The translations under genes and the position numbers were made by a program. From positions 62,001 through 126,000 of the forward strand of contig NZ_BDBS01000029.1 in NCBI RefSeq assembly GCF_001613105.1: a stretch of DNA of 64,000 nt, in the 5' to 3' direction. Source of the stretch: Nocardia pseudobrasiliensis NBRC 108224 (GTDB lineage Bacteria; Actinomycetota; Actinomycetes; Mycobacteriales; Mycobacteriaceae). Under the pieces are notes generated by a model that saw only the letters and a list, made by a program, of their open reading frames with translations, made no database searches and was not told the origin of the DNA. The number at the start of each line of letters is the position of its first letter. Position 1 is the stretch's first letter. This document shows, one piece after another, positions 25,804-34,831 of this stretch.

Positions 25804-26247
25804 TCAGGCCGGTAGCGTCTGCGCCAGCCGCACGACCAGCGTCGCCAACACACCCTTCTCGGCCTCGGTGAGGCAGGCGAAGATGCCGGCCTCCAACGCA
25901 TCCAGAACCTGGTCCGCCTCGGCGAGCGCGTCGGCGCCCGCCTGGGTCAGGATGACGATCCATTTGCGTCGGTCGACCGGGTCTCGATCCCGCACGACGT
26001 ATCCGACGTGTCGAAGACTGTCGAAATAGCCCACTGCTTCGGCCGGCGCCAGGCCCGCCTGAGCTGCCAGTTCCGCCTGATAGGTCGGCCCGTGCTGCCG
26101 CAGCCTGCTGAGGATCGCATGGTGGTGGGGCAGCATTTCCAGCCCGGCAAGCTCAGCAACGTAACGCTTGCGCACTCGCAGCCCCGCTCGAACAACGAGG
26201 TAGCCGAGCCGCTCATCCAGAGTTCTCACACACGTTTCCCAGGTCAT
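25804..26247 (-). CDS. MarR-family transcriptional regulator
   Basis: A 147-aa winged-helix regulator. LPHHHAILSRLRQHGPTYQAELAAQAGLAPAEAVGYFDSLRHVGYVVRDRDPVDRRKWIVILT covers the recognition helix and the beta-wing with the DxR signature. Regulators of this size usually act as dimers and sense small aromatic or lipophilic ligands. It stands alone, 159 bases upstream of the FabG-like SDR stop. The inverted repeat at 28358-28381 near the exporter is a candidate site for it (inference). Confidence 0.87.
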   Translation of the reverse strand: MTWETCVRTLDERLGYLVVRAGLRVRKRYVAELAGLEMLPHHHAILSRLRQHGPTYQAELAAQAGLAPAEAVGYFDSLRHVGYVVRDRDPVDRRKWIVILTQAGADALAEADQVLDALEAGIFACLTEAEKGVLATLVVRLAQTLPA

Positions 26248-26406
26248 CAGGTCCGACTGATTCGGGGGCCGGATTCGGAATTTCCGAACCTGGCCTCCGA
26301 CACGGTCAACGGACGTCGGGCACTCCAGCCGAATGTTTCCATGCTGTTCTACCGCGCCGTTGTGCCACTGCCACTTTCGGCCCTGCGCTGTACCTCACCG
26401 CTGTTT

Positions 26407-27210
26407 CTAGACTCGGCCGCCGTCGACCACCAGACACTGCCCGTTGATGTAGTCGGCGTCCGGGGTGCACAGCAGATACACCGCGCCCGCCGCCTCCACC
26501 GGCGTGCCGGCGCGGCCGAGCGGAATGATCGAGGCCGCCGATGCCGCCTTCGCCGGATTCAGTCCGATCTTGATATGGCGGCCGTCGATCTCGAGCGTCG
26601 AATTGTCCGAGGCCACAGCCTCGGTCATGCGGGTGAGGATGAAGCCGAACGCGACCGCGTTCACATTGACCCTGTAGCGGCCCCACTCCTTGGCGAGCGT
26701 CTTGGTCAGGCCGATCACGCCGGCCTTGGCGGCTCCGTAGTTGACCTGGCCGAGGTTGCCGTAGACGCCCGAGGTGGACGATATGTTCACGACCTTGCGG
26801 TGGTAGTCCACCGGATTCGCCCTGAAGTAGGGCTGCGCGGCCCGCAGGATCCGGAAGGGCGCCCCCAGATGGAGGTCGATGATGGTGTCCCACTGTTCGT
26901 CGGTCATCTTCTGGATGACGGTGTCCCAGGTGTAACCCGCGTTGTTGACGATGATGTCCAGACCACCGAAGGTGTCGATCGCGGTACCGGTAACACGCTC
27001 GGCGAAGCCGGATTCGGTGACCGATCCGGAGCAGGCGACCGCCCGGCCACCGGCCGCCACGATGGTGTCGACGGTGTCGGCGGCCGGTTCGGCGTCGAGG
27101 TCGTTGACGACCACGCGAGCGCCTTCGGCGGCGAGTTTGCGCGCGATCTCGCGGCCGATGCCGCGGCCGGAGCCGGTGACGACGGCGACCTTGTCGGTCA
27201 AAGTTCCCAT
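26407..27210 (-). CDS. FabG/hydroxyacyl-CoA dehydrogenase-like SDR
   Basis: A 267-aa classical SDR: VAVVTGSGRGIGREIARKLAAEG (cofactor site), IVNNAGYTWD, catalytic Ser in VNISSTSGVYGN and YGAAK (Tyr and Lys intact), and a C-terminal YINGQCLVVDGG. It probably oxidises or reduces a 3-hydroxy/3-oxoacyl-CoA or ACP. It is divergent from two MaoC-type hydratase genes 219 bases away. Together the three genes would supply the hydration and dehydrogenation steps of a beta-oxidation-like or reductive acyl pathway. Confidence 0.9.
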   Translation of the reverse strand: MGTLTDKVAVVTGSGRGIGREIARKLAAEGARVVVNDLDAEPAADTVDTIVAAGGRAVACSGSVTESGFAERVTGTAIDTFGGLDIIVNNAGYTWDTVIQKMTDEQWDTIIDLHLGAPFRILRAAQPYFRANPVDYHRKVVNISSTSGVYGNLGQVNYGAAKAGVIGLTKTLAKEWGRYRVNVNAVAFGFILTRMTEAVASDNSTLEIDGRHIKIGLNPAKAASAASIIPLGRAGTPVEAAGAVYLLCTPDADYINGQCLVVDGGRV

Positions 27211-27428
27211 GCGAGTGGGCCTTTCGATACGGGGGAAGCAGGGTCGGGAATCGGCGGCGACGCCGGATTTCGGTTCCGCCGAGATCGCGGCGCAGGCTCA
27301 CGATAACCGTTGCCGTCCAAGAGGTTCCGCACGCTACGTTGTGCGGTGGGTAGCGGGTTGCCCGGCGAACGCCTCGGCGGGCGCTGACGTCCCGGGCCGA
27401 GTCGATCCACAGCAGTAAAGGAGGGCGG

Positions 27429-27890
27429 ATGCCCAGATTGGATTCGGGTGTGATCGGCACGGCCATCCCCGCACACACCGTCGCCGCCGAGCGCGGCCGG
27501 CTCCGTTTCTTCGCAGACGCGACCGGCCAGCACGACCCGGTGTACCGCGACCTCGATGCCGCGCGGGCGGCCGGGCACCCCGACCTGCCCATTCCCCCGA
27601 CATTCCTGTTCTGCATGGAAATGGACCGGCCCGACCCGGACCAGAACGTCGTGCGGGTGCTCGGCATCGACCCGCTGACGATCCTGCATGGCGAGCAGCA
27701 GTTCTTCTTCCACCGGCTCGCGTATGCCGGTGAACCGCTGACCTTTTCGAGCTCGGTCAGCGACTACTACGAAAAGAAGGGCGGCGCACTGAAATTCGTC
27801 GTCCGCACGACCGCGGTTACCCGGGACGGCGCGCCGATCGCGTGCCTGCGCGCGACCACCATCGTCCGCGACCCCCGCGCGAGCCGCTGA
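27429..27890 (+). CDS. MaoC-type (R)-hydratase, N-terminal-type (HadA-like) subunit
   Basis: A 153-aa hotdog protein of the FAS1-type dehydratase/MaoC N group: ERGRLRFFADATGQHDPVYRDLDAARAAGHPDLPIPPTFLFCM then ILHGEQQFFFHRLAYAGEPLTF. It lacks the catalytic GD-x(3)-H motif and therefore needs the partner encoded next. AGGAGGG lies 2-9 bases before the ATG. It is followed after 15 bases by the catalytic subunit, as in HadA-HadB and steroid-side-chain hydratase pairs. Confidence 0.87.
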   Translation: MPRLDSGVIGTAIPAHTVAAERGRLRFFADATGQHDPVYRDLDAARAAGHPDLPIPPTFLFCMEMDRPDPDQNVVRVLGIDPLTILHGEQQFFFHRLAYAGEPLTFSSSVSDYYEKKGGALKFVVRTTAVTRDGAPIACLRATTIVRDPRASR

Positions 27891-27905
27891 GAAGGCCGGT
27901 GCGTG

Positions 27906-28301
27906 ATGTGCATTGCTCCGCTGAACCTCGGTGACACCCGTGTCCTGAAACTCCCCCCGATCAGCCGGACGACGCTCGCGCTCTACGCGGGCGCGTCCGG
28001 AGATCACAACCGGATCCACATCGATATCGACGCGTGTCGGGCCGTCGGCATCGACGACGTCTTCGCCCACGGCATGCTCTCCATGGCCTACCTGGGCCGC
28101 GTGCTCACCGATTGGGTTCCCCAGGAATACATCCGGTCCTGGCACGTCCGCTTCAGCGCCATCACTCCTGTCCACGCCGAACCCGTGTGCACCGCGACGG
28201 TGACCGCTGTCGAGGGCGACCTGGCCGAACTCGAACTTGCCGCCACCCTGGCCGACGGCACGGTCACGCTGCGCGGCATCGCGACCATCGCTCTGAAGTA
28301 G
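27906..28301 (+). CDS. MaoC-type (R)-hydratase, catalytic (HadB-like) subunit
   Basis: A 131-aa hotdog protein with the hydratase-2 motif as YAGASGDHNRIHIDIDACRAVG, including the catalytic Asp and His, then FAHGMLSMAYLGRVL. It should hydrate trans-2-enoyl-CoA/ACP or dehydrate the (R)-3-hydroxy form, as a heterodimer with the preceding gene product. A GTG directly before the ATG (27903) is an alternative start. The 3' side is a 175-base regulatory gap before the exporter. Confidence 0.88.
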   Translation: MCIAPLNLGDTRVLKLPPISRTTLALYAGASGDHNRIHIDIDACRAVGIDDVFAHGMLSMAYLGRVLTDWVPQEYIRSWHVRFSAITPVHAEPVCTATVTAVEGDLAELELAATLADGTVTLRGIATIALK

Positions 28302-28357
28302 TTGCGGCAACAGGTCACCCGCGGGGGGAACTTGAATTGGCTTTTCTGGCAGCAATA

Positions 28358-28381
28358 TTGGCCAAGCAAATGCTTGACCAA
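28358..28381. promoter_or_regulatory. 24-bp inverted repeat, candidate repressor operator for the exporter
   Basis: TTGGCCAAGCA (28358-28368) and TGCTTGACCAA (28371-28381) are reverse complements apart from one position and are separated by AA. The element lies 96 bases upstream of the exporter start in a gene-free stretch. MarR and TetR operators have this size and symmetry. Confidence 0.6.
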
Positions 28382-28476
28382 CATCACCCGCCGGACGAGA
28401 CTGCTTGCGGGGCTTGGCTGTATCACCCACTCATCGGGTGCGCCATCAAATCGGGGCGGTCGGGGAAAGGTCGCGG

Positions 28477-29982
28477 ATGCATTCGGATCGACAAAAAGAA
28501 AAGGGGATGAACCCCTGGGCGGCGCTGGGCGCATTGTGCGTGGGCTACTTCATGATCCTGCTCGACATGACCATCGTCGCGGTGGCAAACCCGGCGATCA
28601 TGATCGGCCTGCACACCGATATGCCCAAAGTCATCTGGGTGACCAGCGCCTACCTACTCACCTTCGCCGTGCCGCTGCTCGTCACGGGCCGTCTCGGTGA
28701 TCGGTTCGGGCCGAAATACCTGTACCTTGGCGGTGTTTCGATCTTCACGATGGCATCGCTGTGGTGCGGCCTGGCGGGCAGCATCGAATCGCTGATCGCG
28801 GCGCGGGCGGTCCAGGGCCTGGGCGCGGCGCTCATCGCACCCCAGACGATGGCGGTGATCGGTCGAATCTTCCCGTGGGACAAGCGCGGTGCGGCCATGG
28901 GAGTGTGGGGTGGTGTCGCGGGCGTCGGGGCGCTGATCGGCCCGATATTCGGTGGTGTGCTCGTCGACAGCGGCGGTTGGCAGTGGATCTTCTTTGTGAA
29001 TCTGCCGATCGGGGTGATCGCGTTCGCGTTGGGCGCACGGTCGATTCCGGTGCTGCCGACCACTGACCACCGCATCGACATCCCGGGCATGGCGCTGGTC
29101 GCAATCGGGATGTCGGCGCTCGTGATCGGCATCCAGGAGGGCAACAGCTACCACTGGGCGGGCTGGGTGTGGGGCCTGATTCTCGGCGGCCTCGCCGTCC
29201 TCGCGGTATTCCTGATCCACCAGAGCCGCAACAGCATCGAGCCGCTGATGCCACTGAGTGTGTTTCGAAACCGCAACTTCTCCCTCGGCAATATCGCTAC
29301 CAGCGCGCTGTCGGCGGCCGCCACGGCGCAGGCGGTACCGTCGTACTTCTACCTGCAGGCGGTACGCGATCTGTCCCCGACCAGGGCAGCGCTGGTCGTC
29401 GCCCCCATGGCGATCGTGTCCGGCAGTTTGTCACCCCTGGTCGGCAAACTGTCGGACAAGGTCTCACCCCGTTATCTGCTGACCTTCGGTTTCACCCTGT
29501 TCGCGGCAGGGATGTGGTGGTTCATCACCCTCGTCACCCCGCACGGATCCATCCCGCTGATGTGCGTGGTGGGGGCGGTCTGCGGTGTCGGCAACGCATT
29601 CATCTGGGCGCCGCTACCCGCGGCCACCATGCGAACCCTGCCGATCGAACAGATGGGGACGGCCTCGGGCGTCTACAACACCAACCGCCAACTCGGTTCG
29701 GCGCTCGGCAGCGCAGGTATCGGCGCACTACTCGCCGCGCGCATGACGACACATGCACTACCCAACGGCTCGTCCTCCGCGGGCGACCATCTCCCCGACT
29801 TCCTCGCGGCGCCCTACAGCGCGGCACTGTCCGATTCGCTCTACCTCTCGGTCGGCCTGTTGGCCCTCTGCGCCGTCGCCACGGCGTTCCTCGACTCCGG
29901 CGCGCCACCCTCCATCGCACCGACCTCGGCCGCGGACAAGGAGACCAAGGTGGGCGTGACCGACGTGATGGAGTCGCCGTAG
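28477..29982 (+). CDS. DHA2-family (EmrB/QacA-like) 14-TM drug exporter
   Basis: A 501-aa MFS transporter. Family features: FMILLDMTIVAVANPAI in TM1 (motif D1), LVTGRLGDRFGPKYLYLGG (motif A), AVQGLGAALIAPQTMAVI and WGGVAGVGALIGPIFGGVL (motif C, antiporter). About 14 hydrophobic spans are visible. ATG 28477 was chosen because AAAGG lies 7 bases upstream; the ATG at 28507 is directly abutted by its purine run. It likely exports a lipophilic compound with proton antiport. The inverted repeat upstream implies inducible control. Confidence 0.9.
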   Translation: MHSDRQKEKGMNPWAALGALCVGYFMILLDMTIVAVANPAIMIGLHTDMPKVIWVTSAYLLTFAVPLLVTGRLGDRFGPKYLYLGGVSIFTMASLWCGLAGSIESLIAARAVQGLGAALIAPQTMAVIGRIFPWDKRGAAMGVWGGVAGVGALIGPIFGGVLVDSGGWQWIFFVNLPIGVIAFALGARSIPVLPTTDHRIDIPGMALVAIGMSALVIGIQEGNSYHWAGWVWGLILGGLAVLAVFLIHQSRNSIEPLMPLSVFRNRNFSLGNIATSALSAAATAQAVPSYFYLQAVRDLSPTRAALVVAPMAIVSGSLSPLVGKLSDKVSPRYLLTFGFTLFAAGMWWFITLVTPHGSIPLMCVVGAVCGVGNAFIWAPLPAATMRTLPIEQMGTASGVYNTNRQLGSALGSAGIGALLAARMTTHALPNGSSSAGDHLPDFLAAPYSAALSDSLYLSVGLLALCAVATAFLDSGAPPSIAPTSAADKETKVGVTDVMESP

Positions 29983-29998
29983 GAACCGATCCCGGCGG

Positions 29999-30826
29999 TC
30001 AGATCTCCTCGGCGTCCAGCCCTTCACGATTCGTCCGATGCAGGACGAGCAGCTGCCCCGGACTGTCGATCGCCGTCAGCAGCTCGAAGTCGAGCCGGAT
30101 CTCGCCGAAATCGCTGTGCCGGAACAGCTTCTGCTTGTGTTCGCGCACATCGATCTCGTGGCTGTGCCACAACCGACTGAATTCCTGGCTCCGCTCGGAC
30201 ATCTCCGCGATCATCGCGGCGATATCCGGGTAGTTGTCGAGGTCCGGACCGAGATTCCTGCGAATACCACCCACCAGGAATCGCGCGAATGTCTCCCAAT
30301 CGCCCCACATCCGCCGCGCCAGCGGGTCCAGAAACAGCATGCGCAGCATATTGTCCGAGATCTCGAAGTGCTCGAGGATCTGCTGCGCGTGTCGATTGCT
30401 CACCAGAATGTCGCCGCGATGATTGACCACGTAGGCGGGACCCAATTCCCACGACCGCGTGACCAGCCGCAGGAATTCATTGGGCACAGTGTCGGCCAAG
30501 GTCCGCGGCGTCCCCGCCGGGGCGACCAGACCGCGCAGATAGCCGGCCTCGGCACTGGACAGTTCGAGCGCTACGGCGAGAGCGTCGAGCACCTGTGGAG
30601 ACGGATGCCGTTCCCGCCCCTGTTCGAGCCGGGTGTAGTAATCGGTGCTGACGGCCGCCCGCGCGGCCACTTCCTCCCGGCGCAGCCCCGGCGTCCGCCG
30701 CCGCTGGTGCGCAGACCCGTTCTGCGAAGGAGCCGCTTCACGACGAGCGCGGAGGAACTCTCCCAACCTGTTCGCGGCCACTTGGCCATGGTAGGTCGCG
30801 CCGCTCGCATCCTGGGTGACATACAC
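29999..30826 (-). CDS. XRE-family regulator with MmyB-like ligand-binding domain
   Basis: About 275 aa from GTG 30826; GTG 30782 is an alternative and neither has a clear ribosome site. The HTH is RLGEFLRARRE followed by PGLRREEVAARAAVSTDYYTRLEQGRERHPSPQVLDALAVAL. The C-terminal part (PAYVVNHRGDILVSNRHAQQIL, NLGPDLDNYPDIAAMIAEMSERSQEFSRLWHSHEIDVR) is the MmyB-type PAS-like domain that often binds fatty acids. It is divergent from the flavin monooxygenase gene, whose expression it probably controls. Confidence 0.88.
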   Translation of the reverse strand: MYVTQDASGATYHGQVAANRLGEFLRARREAAPSQNGSAHQRRRTPGLRREEVAARAAVSTDYYTRLEQGRERHPSPQVLDALAVALELSSAEAGYLRGLVAPAGTPRTLADTVPNEFLRLVTRSWELGPAYVVNHRGDILVSNRHAQQILEHFEISDNMLRMLFLDPLARRMWGDWETFARFLVGGIRRNLGPDLDNYPDIAAMIAEMSERSQEFSRLWHSHEIDVREHKQKLFRHSDFGEIRLDFELLTAIDSPGQLLVLHRTNREGLDAEEI

Positions 30827-30909
30827 CCTGGCTAGCGCACCGGGCGCGGGGTGAGTCTGGAATCGGCGCCAGAAATGCGGCGCACGTACGCGATTGGGAG
30901 GAGTGCCAG

Positions 30910-32103
30910 ATGGGTGAGGTAAAGGTCGCGATCGTAGGGGCCGGAATCGGCGGGCTGACTGCGGGTATCGCGCTACACCGGCACGGCGTGGACGTGACGA
31001 TCTACGAAAAAGCAAGCGAGCTGCGGGAATTGGGCGCGGGCGTGGCCATCGGCGCGAACGGCGCACGCGTCTACGCGGGGCTGGGCCTGCTGGACTCGGT
31101 GGCCTCGATCGCCGGAAAGCTCTCGAACGTGACGATGCAGAACTGGCGCGGCGAGCCGATCCCCGGCTACCGACCGCCATATCCGGTGGAACACACTTTC
31201 CCGCTGCACCGGGCGGAATTCCAGAACCTGCTCCTCTCCGCACTGCCGCCCGGCACGGTGCGCCTGGGACGCCAGTTCGTGGGCGCGGTCGAGGACGCCG
31301 ATGGTGTGCGGATCGACTTCGCCGACGGCTCGTCCGCGCGAGCGGACGTGCTGGTCGGCGCCGACGGCATCCACTCGGCCGTCCAGCCGCTGGTGGGCCC
31401 GAAGTCCGCGCCGGTCAGCGAGGGAATCATGGCCTATCGCGGCCTCATCCCCGCCGACCGCCTGGCCGAAATCACCGACCTCGATGTCATGGCGATGTGG
31501 GTTGGCCCGAAACAGAGTTTCCTGGTGTATCCGGTTTCCGACGGCGCGCTGCTGAACCTCGTCGCGTTCGTCCCCACAAACCTGGACATCGAGGAGTCCT
31601 GGAGCGCTCCCGGCGAGGTCAGCGCCCTGGCCACCGCCTTCGAGACCTGGGACACCCCGGTTCGCGACATCATCGCAACCATGGAGAACACCTTCCGCTG
31701 GGGCATCTATGACCGCGCTCCCCTGCCGACCTGGTCGACCGACCGCATCACTCTGCTGGGTGACGCGGCCCATGCGGTGACCCCGCATCTGGGTCAGGGC
31801 GCCAACCAGTCGGTCGAGGACGCCATCACCCTGGCCGTACTCCTGCGCGATGCCCGCCCCGCCGACGTCCCCGCCCGCCTGCGCCGCTACGAGACCCTGC
31901 GCATCGACCGCAGCCGCCGCGTCCGTGCGGGCGCCCGCGCGGCCGGCTCGCTGTACCGTTCGACCGACATGCCCCCCGACCAGCAGGGCGAACGAATCGT
32001 CGCCCTCTTCGACAGCCTGGAACTCAACACCTACGACCCCGAGCACATCGCCGAGGCCGCCCTGCTAACCCCGTGGCGCGACACCGCGATGCATGCGCGA
32101 TAA
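30910..32103 (+). CDS. FAD-dependent aromatic-type monooxygenase (salicylate hydroxylase-like)
   Basis: A 397-aa group A flavoprotein monooxygenase: VAIVGAGIGGLTAGIALHRHG (FAD site), DVLVGADGIHSAVQPLV (DG motif) and ITLLGDAAHAVTPHLGQGANQSVEDA (GD motif binding FAD ribityl). It is expected to hydroxylate an aromatic or other electron-rich ring with NAD(P)H. A GGAGGAG ribosome site precedes the ATG. The divergent XRE regulator suggests substrate-responsive control, for example detoxification. The substrate is not deducible. Confidence 0.9.
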   Translation: MGEVKVAIVGAGIGGLTAGIALHRHGVDVTIYEKASELRELGAGVAIGANGARVYAGLGLLDSVASIAGKLSNVTMQNWRGEPIPGYRPPYPVEHTFPLHRAEFQNLLLSALPPGTVRLGRQFVGAVEDADGVRIDFADGSSARADVLVGADGIHSAVQPLVGPKSAPVSEGIMAYRGLIPADRLAEITDLDVMAMWVGPKQSFLVYPVSDGALLNLVAFVPTNLDIEESWSAPGEVSALATAFETWDTPVRDIIATMENTFRWGIYDRAPLPTWSTDRITLLGDAAHAVTPHLGQGANQSVEDAITLAVLLRDARPADVPARLRRYETLRIDRSRRVRAGARAAGSLYRSTDMPPDQQGERIVALFDSLELNTYDPEHIAEAALLTPWRDTAMHAR

Positions 32104-32192
32104 CGGATGACCACTCCTTGCCGCGCAAGTTGCCGGGCCACCGCGTCGGGTTCGTGCCGGGCGTTGGATCCCGAGCCGAGTTCGGCATGCGC

Positions 32193-32465
32193 TCACGGAC
32201 TGGGCATCGAATTGGTGATCGCCGCGCAGAGTATGACGGTGGTGCCGGTTGGGCCTATGACTGCTTCGACGTCGTTCATCAAAGAGCGCATGAGAGCGAT
32301 GCCTCGGCCGCGATAAGGATTGTGCGCGGGCGTTTTCATTTGCCCGTGTCGGTGACGGTGATGCGCAGAGCACGTCGGGAGGCCGCCGCGCGAGCGCGAG
32401 TCGGAGCGCCGGTGTCGAGCCCGACGAAGCCTTGGCATACATTTCGTGACACGCGTCCGCGACAC
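32193..32465 (-). pseudogene. Degraded anti-sigma factor kinase (RsbW/SpoIIAB-like HATPase) remnant
   Basis: The frame ending at 32193 encodes YRGRGIALMRSLMNDVEAV then GPTGTTVIL, a clear C-terminal G-box region of actinobacterial HATPase anti-sigma regulators. The segment that should precede it (LRITVTDTGK, the N/D-box side) is present about 20 codons upstream but in another frame and ends at a TGA, so at least one frameshift separates them. No intact N-terminus is found. It is non-functional as seen. Confidence 0.65.
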
Positions 32466-32764
32466 CGCGCCGGTCCCGGAACGATTCCCGCAGGCATTGG
32501 ATCGGAACGTGAATAGCGTTGCTGCTCACCATCTTCCGCGCCACTATTTCGGCGCGGATTTGCGCTTTTCATGGTCGGCGGACCGGTGCTATAACGGTAC
32601 TGCGTTCCTTCAGACCGAAAGGGGGCGCGACAATCCGAAATACGATGATCCACCGTTGTCTTCGCTGCGCGGCCCCTGCCGGGACGATGATCGACGCGTG
32701 CGCGAACCGGCAGGGCCGCCTCGGAAGCTGCGGGAGGGAACACAGTCAGCGAGGAGTCGTGTCG

Positions 32765-33136
32765 ATGACTGATGCACTCGATCTGCCCGACAAGCACATC
32801 CACCCGATACGCCCACCGCAGGCCGCACCGGGGCTCGTCGAAGCCACCGGATCGGCCGACAAACTCGTCCGGTGCATGCTCGACGCCGGACTACGGTTGA
32901 ACAAGCTCCGCATGGTCTTCGACCGCCACGACGCCACGCGCGAACAACTCCAAGCCGCCGGCGCCGCCACCGCCGACATGCTCGACGAACTCGACACGCT
33001 CCTCCACAGCACCAGCCTGGCGGTCCTCGAACTCCTCCACGCCCATCACCCCGCGCCGACCGACACCCGCCCCCGCCCGCCACGCCGACCACGCACCCGC
33101 GGCAAGGCCGGGCCCCTGCGGCCAGCCGGTGAGTGA
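32765..33136 (+). CDS. Hypothetical helical protein
   Basis: A 123-aa product with a GAGGAG ribosome site 8 bases before ATG 32765. Residues 25-85 look helical (GSADKLVRCMLDAGLRLNKL, then ATADMLDELDTLLHSTSLAVLELLH), and the tail is proline/arginine rich and probably disordered. No family was recognised. It stands alone between two pseudogenes, so its function may be dispensable. Good codon pattern and ribosome site make it likely to be expressed. Confidence 0.6.
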   Translation: MTDALDLPDKHIHPIRPPQAAPGLVEATGSADKLVRCMLDAGLRLNKLRMVFDRHDATREQLQAAGAATADMLDELDTLLHSTSLAVLELLHAHHPAPTDTRPRPPRRPRTRGKAGPLRPAGE

Positions 33137-33186
33137 GGCGTGCTCCGGCACGTCGGAACAGCCGAATCCGAATGCCCCGACGAGGG

Positions 33187-33798
33187 TCATGGCGGTATTC
33201 TCTCCTGGGCGATCCGGTGGGCGTCGGAGTCTTGCAGGAGGGTGGACATGGATACCACGACGCTGCGCGTGCCGTCGTCGGTGACGCCGTCTCTGGTTTT
33301 GTAGCCCGGGATGTCGCCGCCGTGCATCCAATACCCTCCACCGCAGGACAATTCGATCGAGAAAAGGCCCAGGGCCGTAGCGGGCGCCGGGGAAGATCGA
33401 TCCGACCTCGGCGTCGGTGTCGACGGTCTTCCTCATTTCGGCAAGTTGTTCGGGCTGCAAGAGTTTGCCGCCGAGCAATGCCCGAAGGAAAGTGTTGAGG
33501 TCGGCCGTGGTGGTGATCAGCGCGCCCGCGACGGCGGCGAATACGCCGAGCCGGTTCTCGGTGGTGTCGACCAGTCCGCCTGTGGGCCATTGCGTATATC
33601 CGGTGGCGTGCGGGGCGGGAATCGTGACCGCGCTGCCAGGGTAGCTGGTATGTACGAGCCCGAGAGGGGTGAGGATCCTGCGGTCGACTTCCTCGTACCA
33701 CGGTGTGCCGGTGACTTTTTCGATGATCATGCCCGCCAGTAGGTAGCCGGTGTTGCTGTAGCGCCAGCCGGTTCCGGGGGGGCGAAGGTCGGCGGGCA
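33187..33798 (-). pseudogene. Frameshifted, 5'-truncated serine hydrolase (class C beta-lactamase/DD-peptidase family)
   Basis: The remnant starts just after an in-frame TAA (33799-33801) and reads WRYSNTGYLLAGMIIEKVTG, containing the Y-x-N motif. It continues through LGLVHTSYPG and LRALLGGKLL to GARYG, then changes frame near 33370 and continues as GLFSIELSCGGGYWMHGGDIPG, containing the HGG triad equivalent, to a TGA at 33187. The SxxK nucleophile region is missing. A truncation plus a frameshift make it a pseudogene. Confidence 0.75.
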
Positions 33799-33985
33799 GT
33801 TACAACACCCTCACGGTAGGATTCCGCGCCGCCGCGCTCCATCCCGTCAGCATGCGGATCGCCACTGCGGCCACCGCCCGGTCCAGCGTGGGGCCAGCAC
33901 TACCCGGGAGACGGTGACGGCAGGCTGATCAGCTCGTGCGTGTCGTGGCACGGCGGTTGCGTGGCGCCGATTCCACTGCGCTCGA

Positions 33986-34831
33986 TCACTGCGGGGCGTT
34001 GCGCCCTTCGGTGCCGTTGACCGTGGCGGTGCCGATGTGACACGTCCGACCGTCGGTCGTCGTCGGCTTCGAGATAGCGCCACCGGTCCCGGAGTAACTC
34101 ACGTCGGGATCGGTGCAAGCCCGTGCGTCCGCGTCGCGGAAGGTGATCGTGGTGTCGGAGAAGACCAGCTGCCGCGCGAATTGCGCGTTGTCCCAAGGCT
34201 CGACGGCGAAAATCGCGCGATTCTGATTCTGGCTGCGCATGTTGATCGCGTAGCGCACCGAACCCGATCGCCCGGTGACGGTCTGGGTCCACACACCGCT
34301 GGAGCGATCCAGAGCGAAGTCGATGTCGAGGGCCTCACCCACCGCCACCGACATGGCCCGGCCGGAGTGACAGCCCTGGTAATCGGGATCGTCGCCGACA
34401 TTGACGTATTGGCCGGAGATCCACCAGGTCGAGTAGGTCCGCGGCTGCGCAGTGGGTGCGCAGCTGTCGCCCCAGGTGAGTACGGGTTGCAGCACGCCGA
34501 GTCCGATCGGGTCGTAGTCGCCGCCGCCGGGAGCGGGTTCCAGCCCGGGCCACAGGAACAGCGTGCCGCGCTTGGGCGGCCGCGGCGGGACGGTGAAATG
34601 AGTTCGCATTGCGACGATCTCGTTGTTGTTCGGGATCGCGAGATCGATGGCTGAGGTGCCGTCGGGCTGGAACTTCCACGGCGTGCGCCCCGACCCCGGT
34701 GCGGAGTGACTCGGTGGCTGATCATCGGTCGGCGGCTCTGCGACAGCCGGCGTGGCAGCGAATGTTGTTGTCAGTAAGGCGATTACGGCGCAGGTCAGGA
34801 TTCCGGCCGTCCATTTCGGCAGATGTGTCAT
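33986..34831 (-). CDS. Secreted hypothetical protein with signal peptide
   Basis: A 281-aa protein beginning MTHLPKWTAGILTCAVIALLTTTFAATPAVA, a clear Sec signal peptide with cleavage likely after AVA. The mature part is rich in Trp, aromatic and polar beta-forming residues (FTVPPRPPKRGTLFLWPG, WTQTVTGRSGSVRYAINM) and has four Cys that could pair. This resembles secreted lectin or beta-sandwich proteins of soil actinomycetes, but no named family is assigned. It is a single-gene unit. Confidence 0.7.
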   Translation of the reverse strand: MTHLPKWTAGILTCAVIALLTTTFAATPAVAEPPTDDQPPSHSAPGSGRTPWKFQPDGTSAIDLAIPNNNEIVAMRTHFTVPPRPPKRGTLFLWPGLEPAPGGGDYDPIGLGVLQPVLTWGDSCAPTAQPRTYSTWWISGQYVNVGDDPDYQGCHSGRAMSVAVGEALDIDFALDRSSGVWTQTVTGRSGSVRYAINMRSQNQNRAIFAVEPWDNAQFARQLVFSDTTITFRDADARACTDPDVSYSGTGGAISKPTTTDGRTCHIGTATVNGTEGRNAPQ

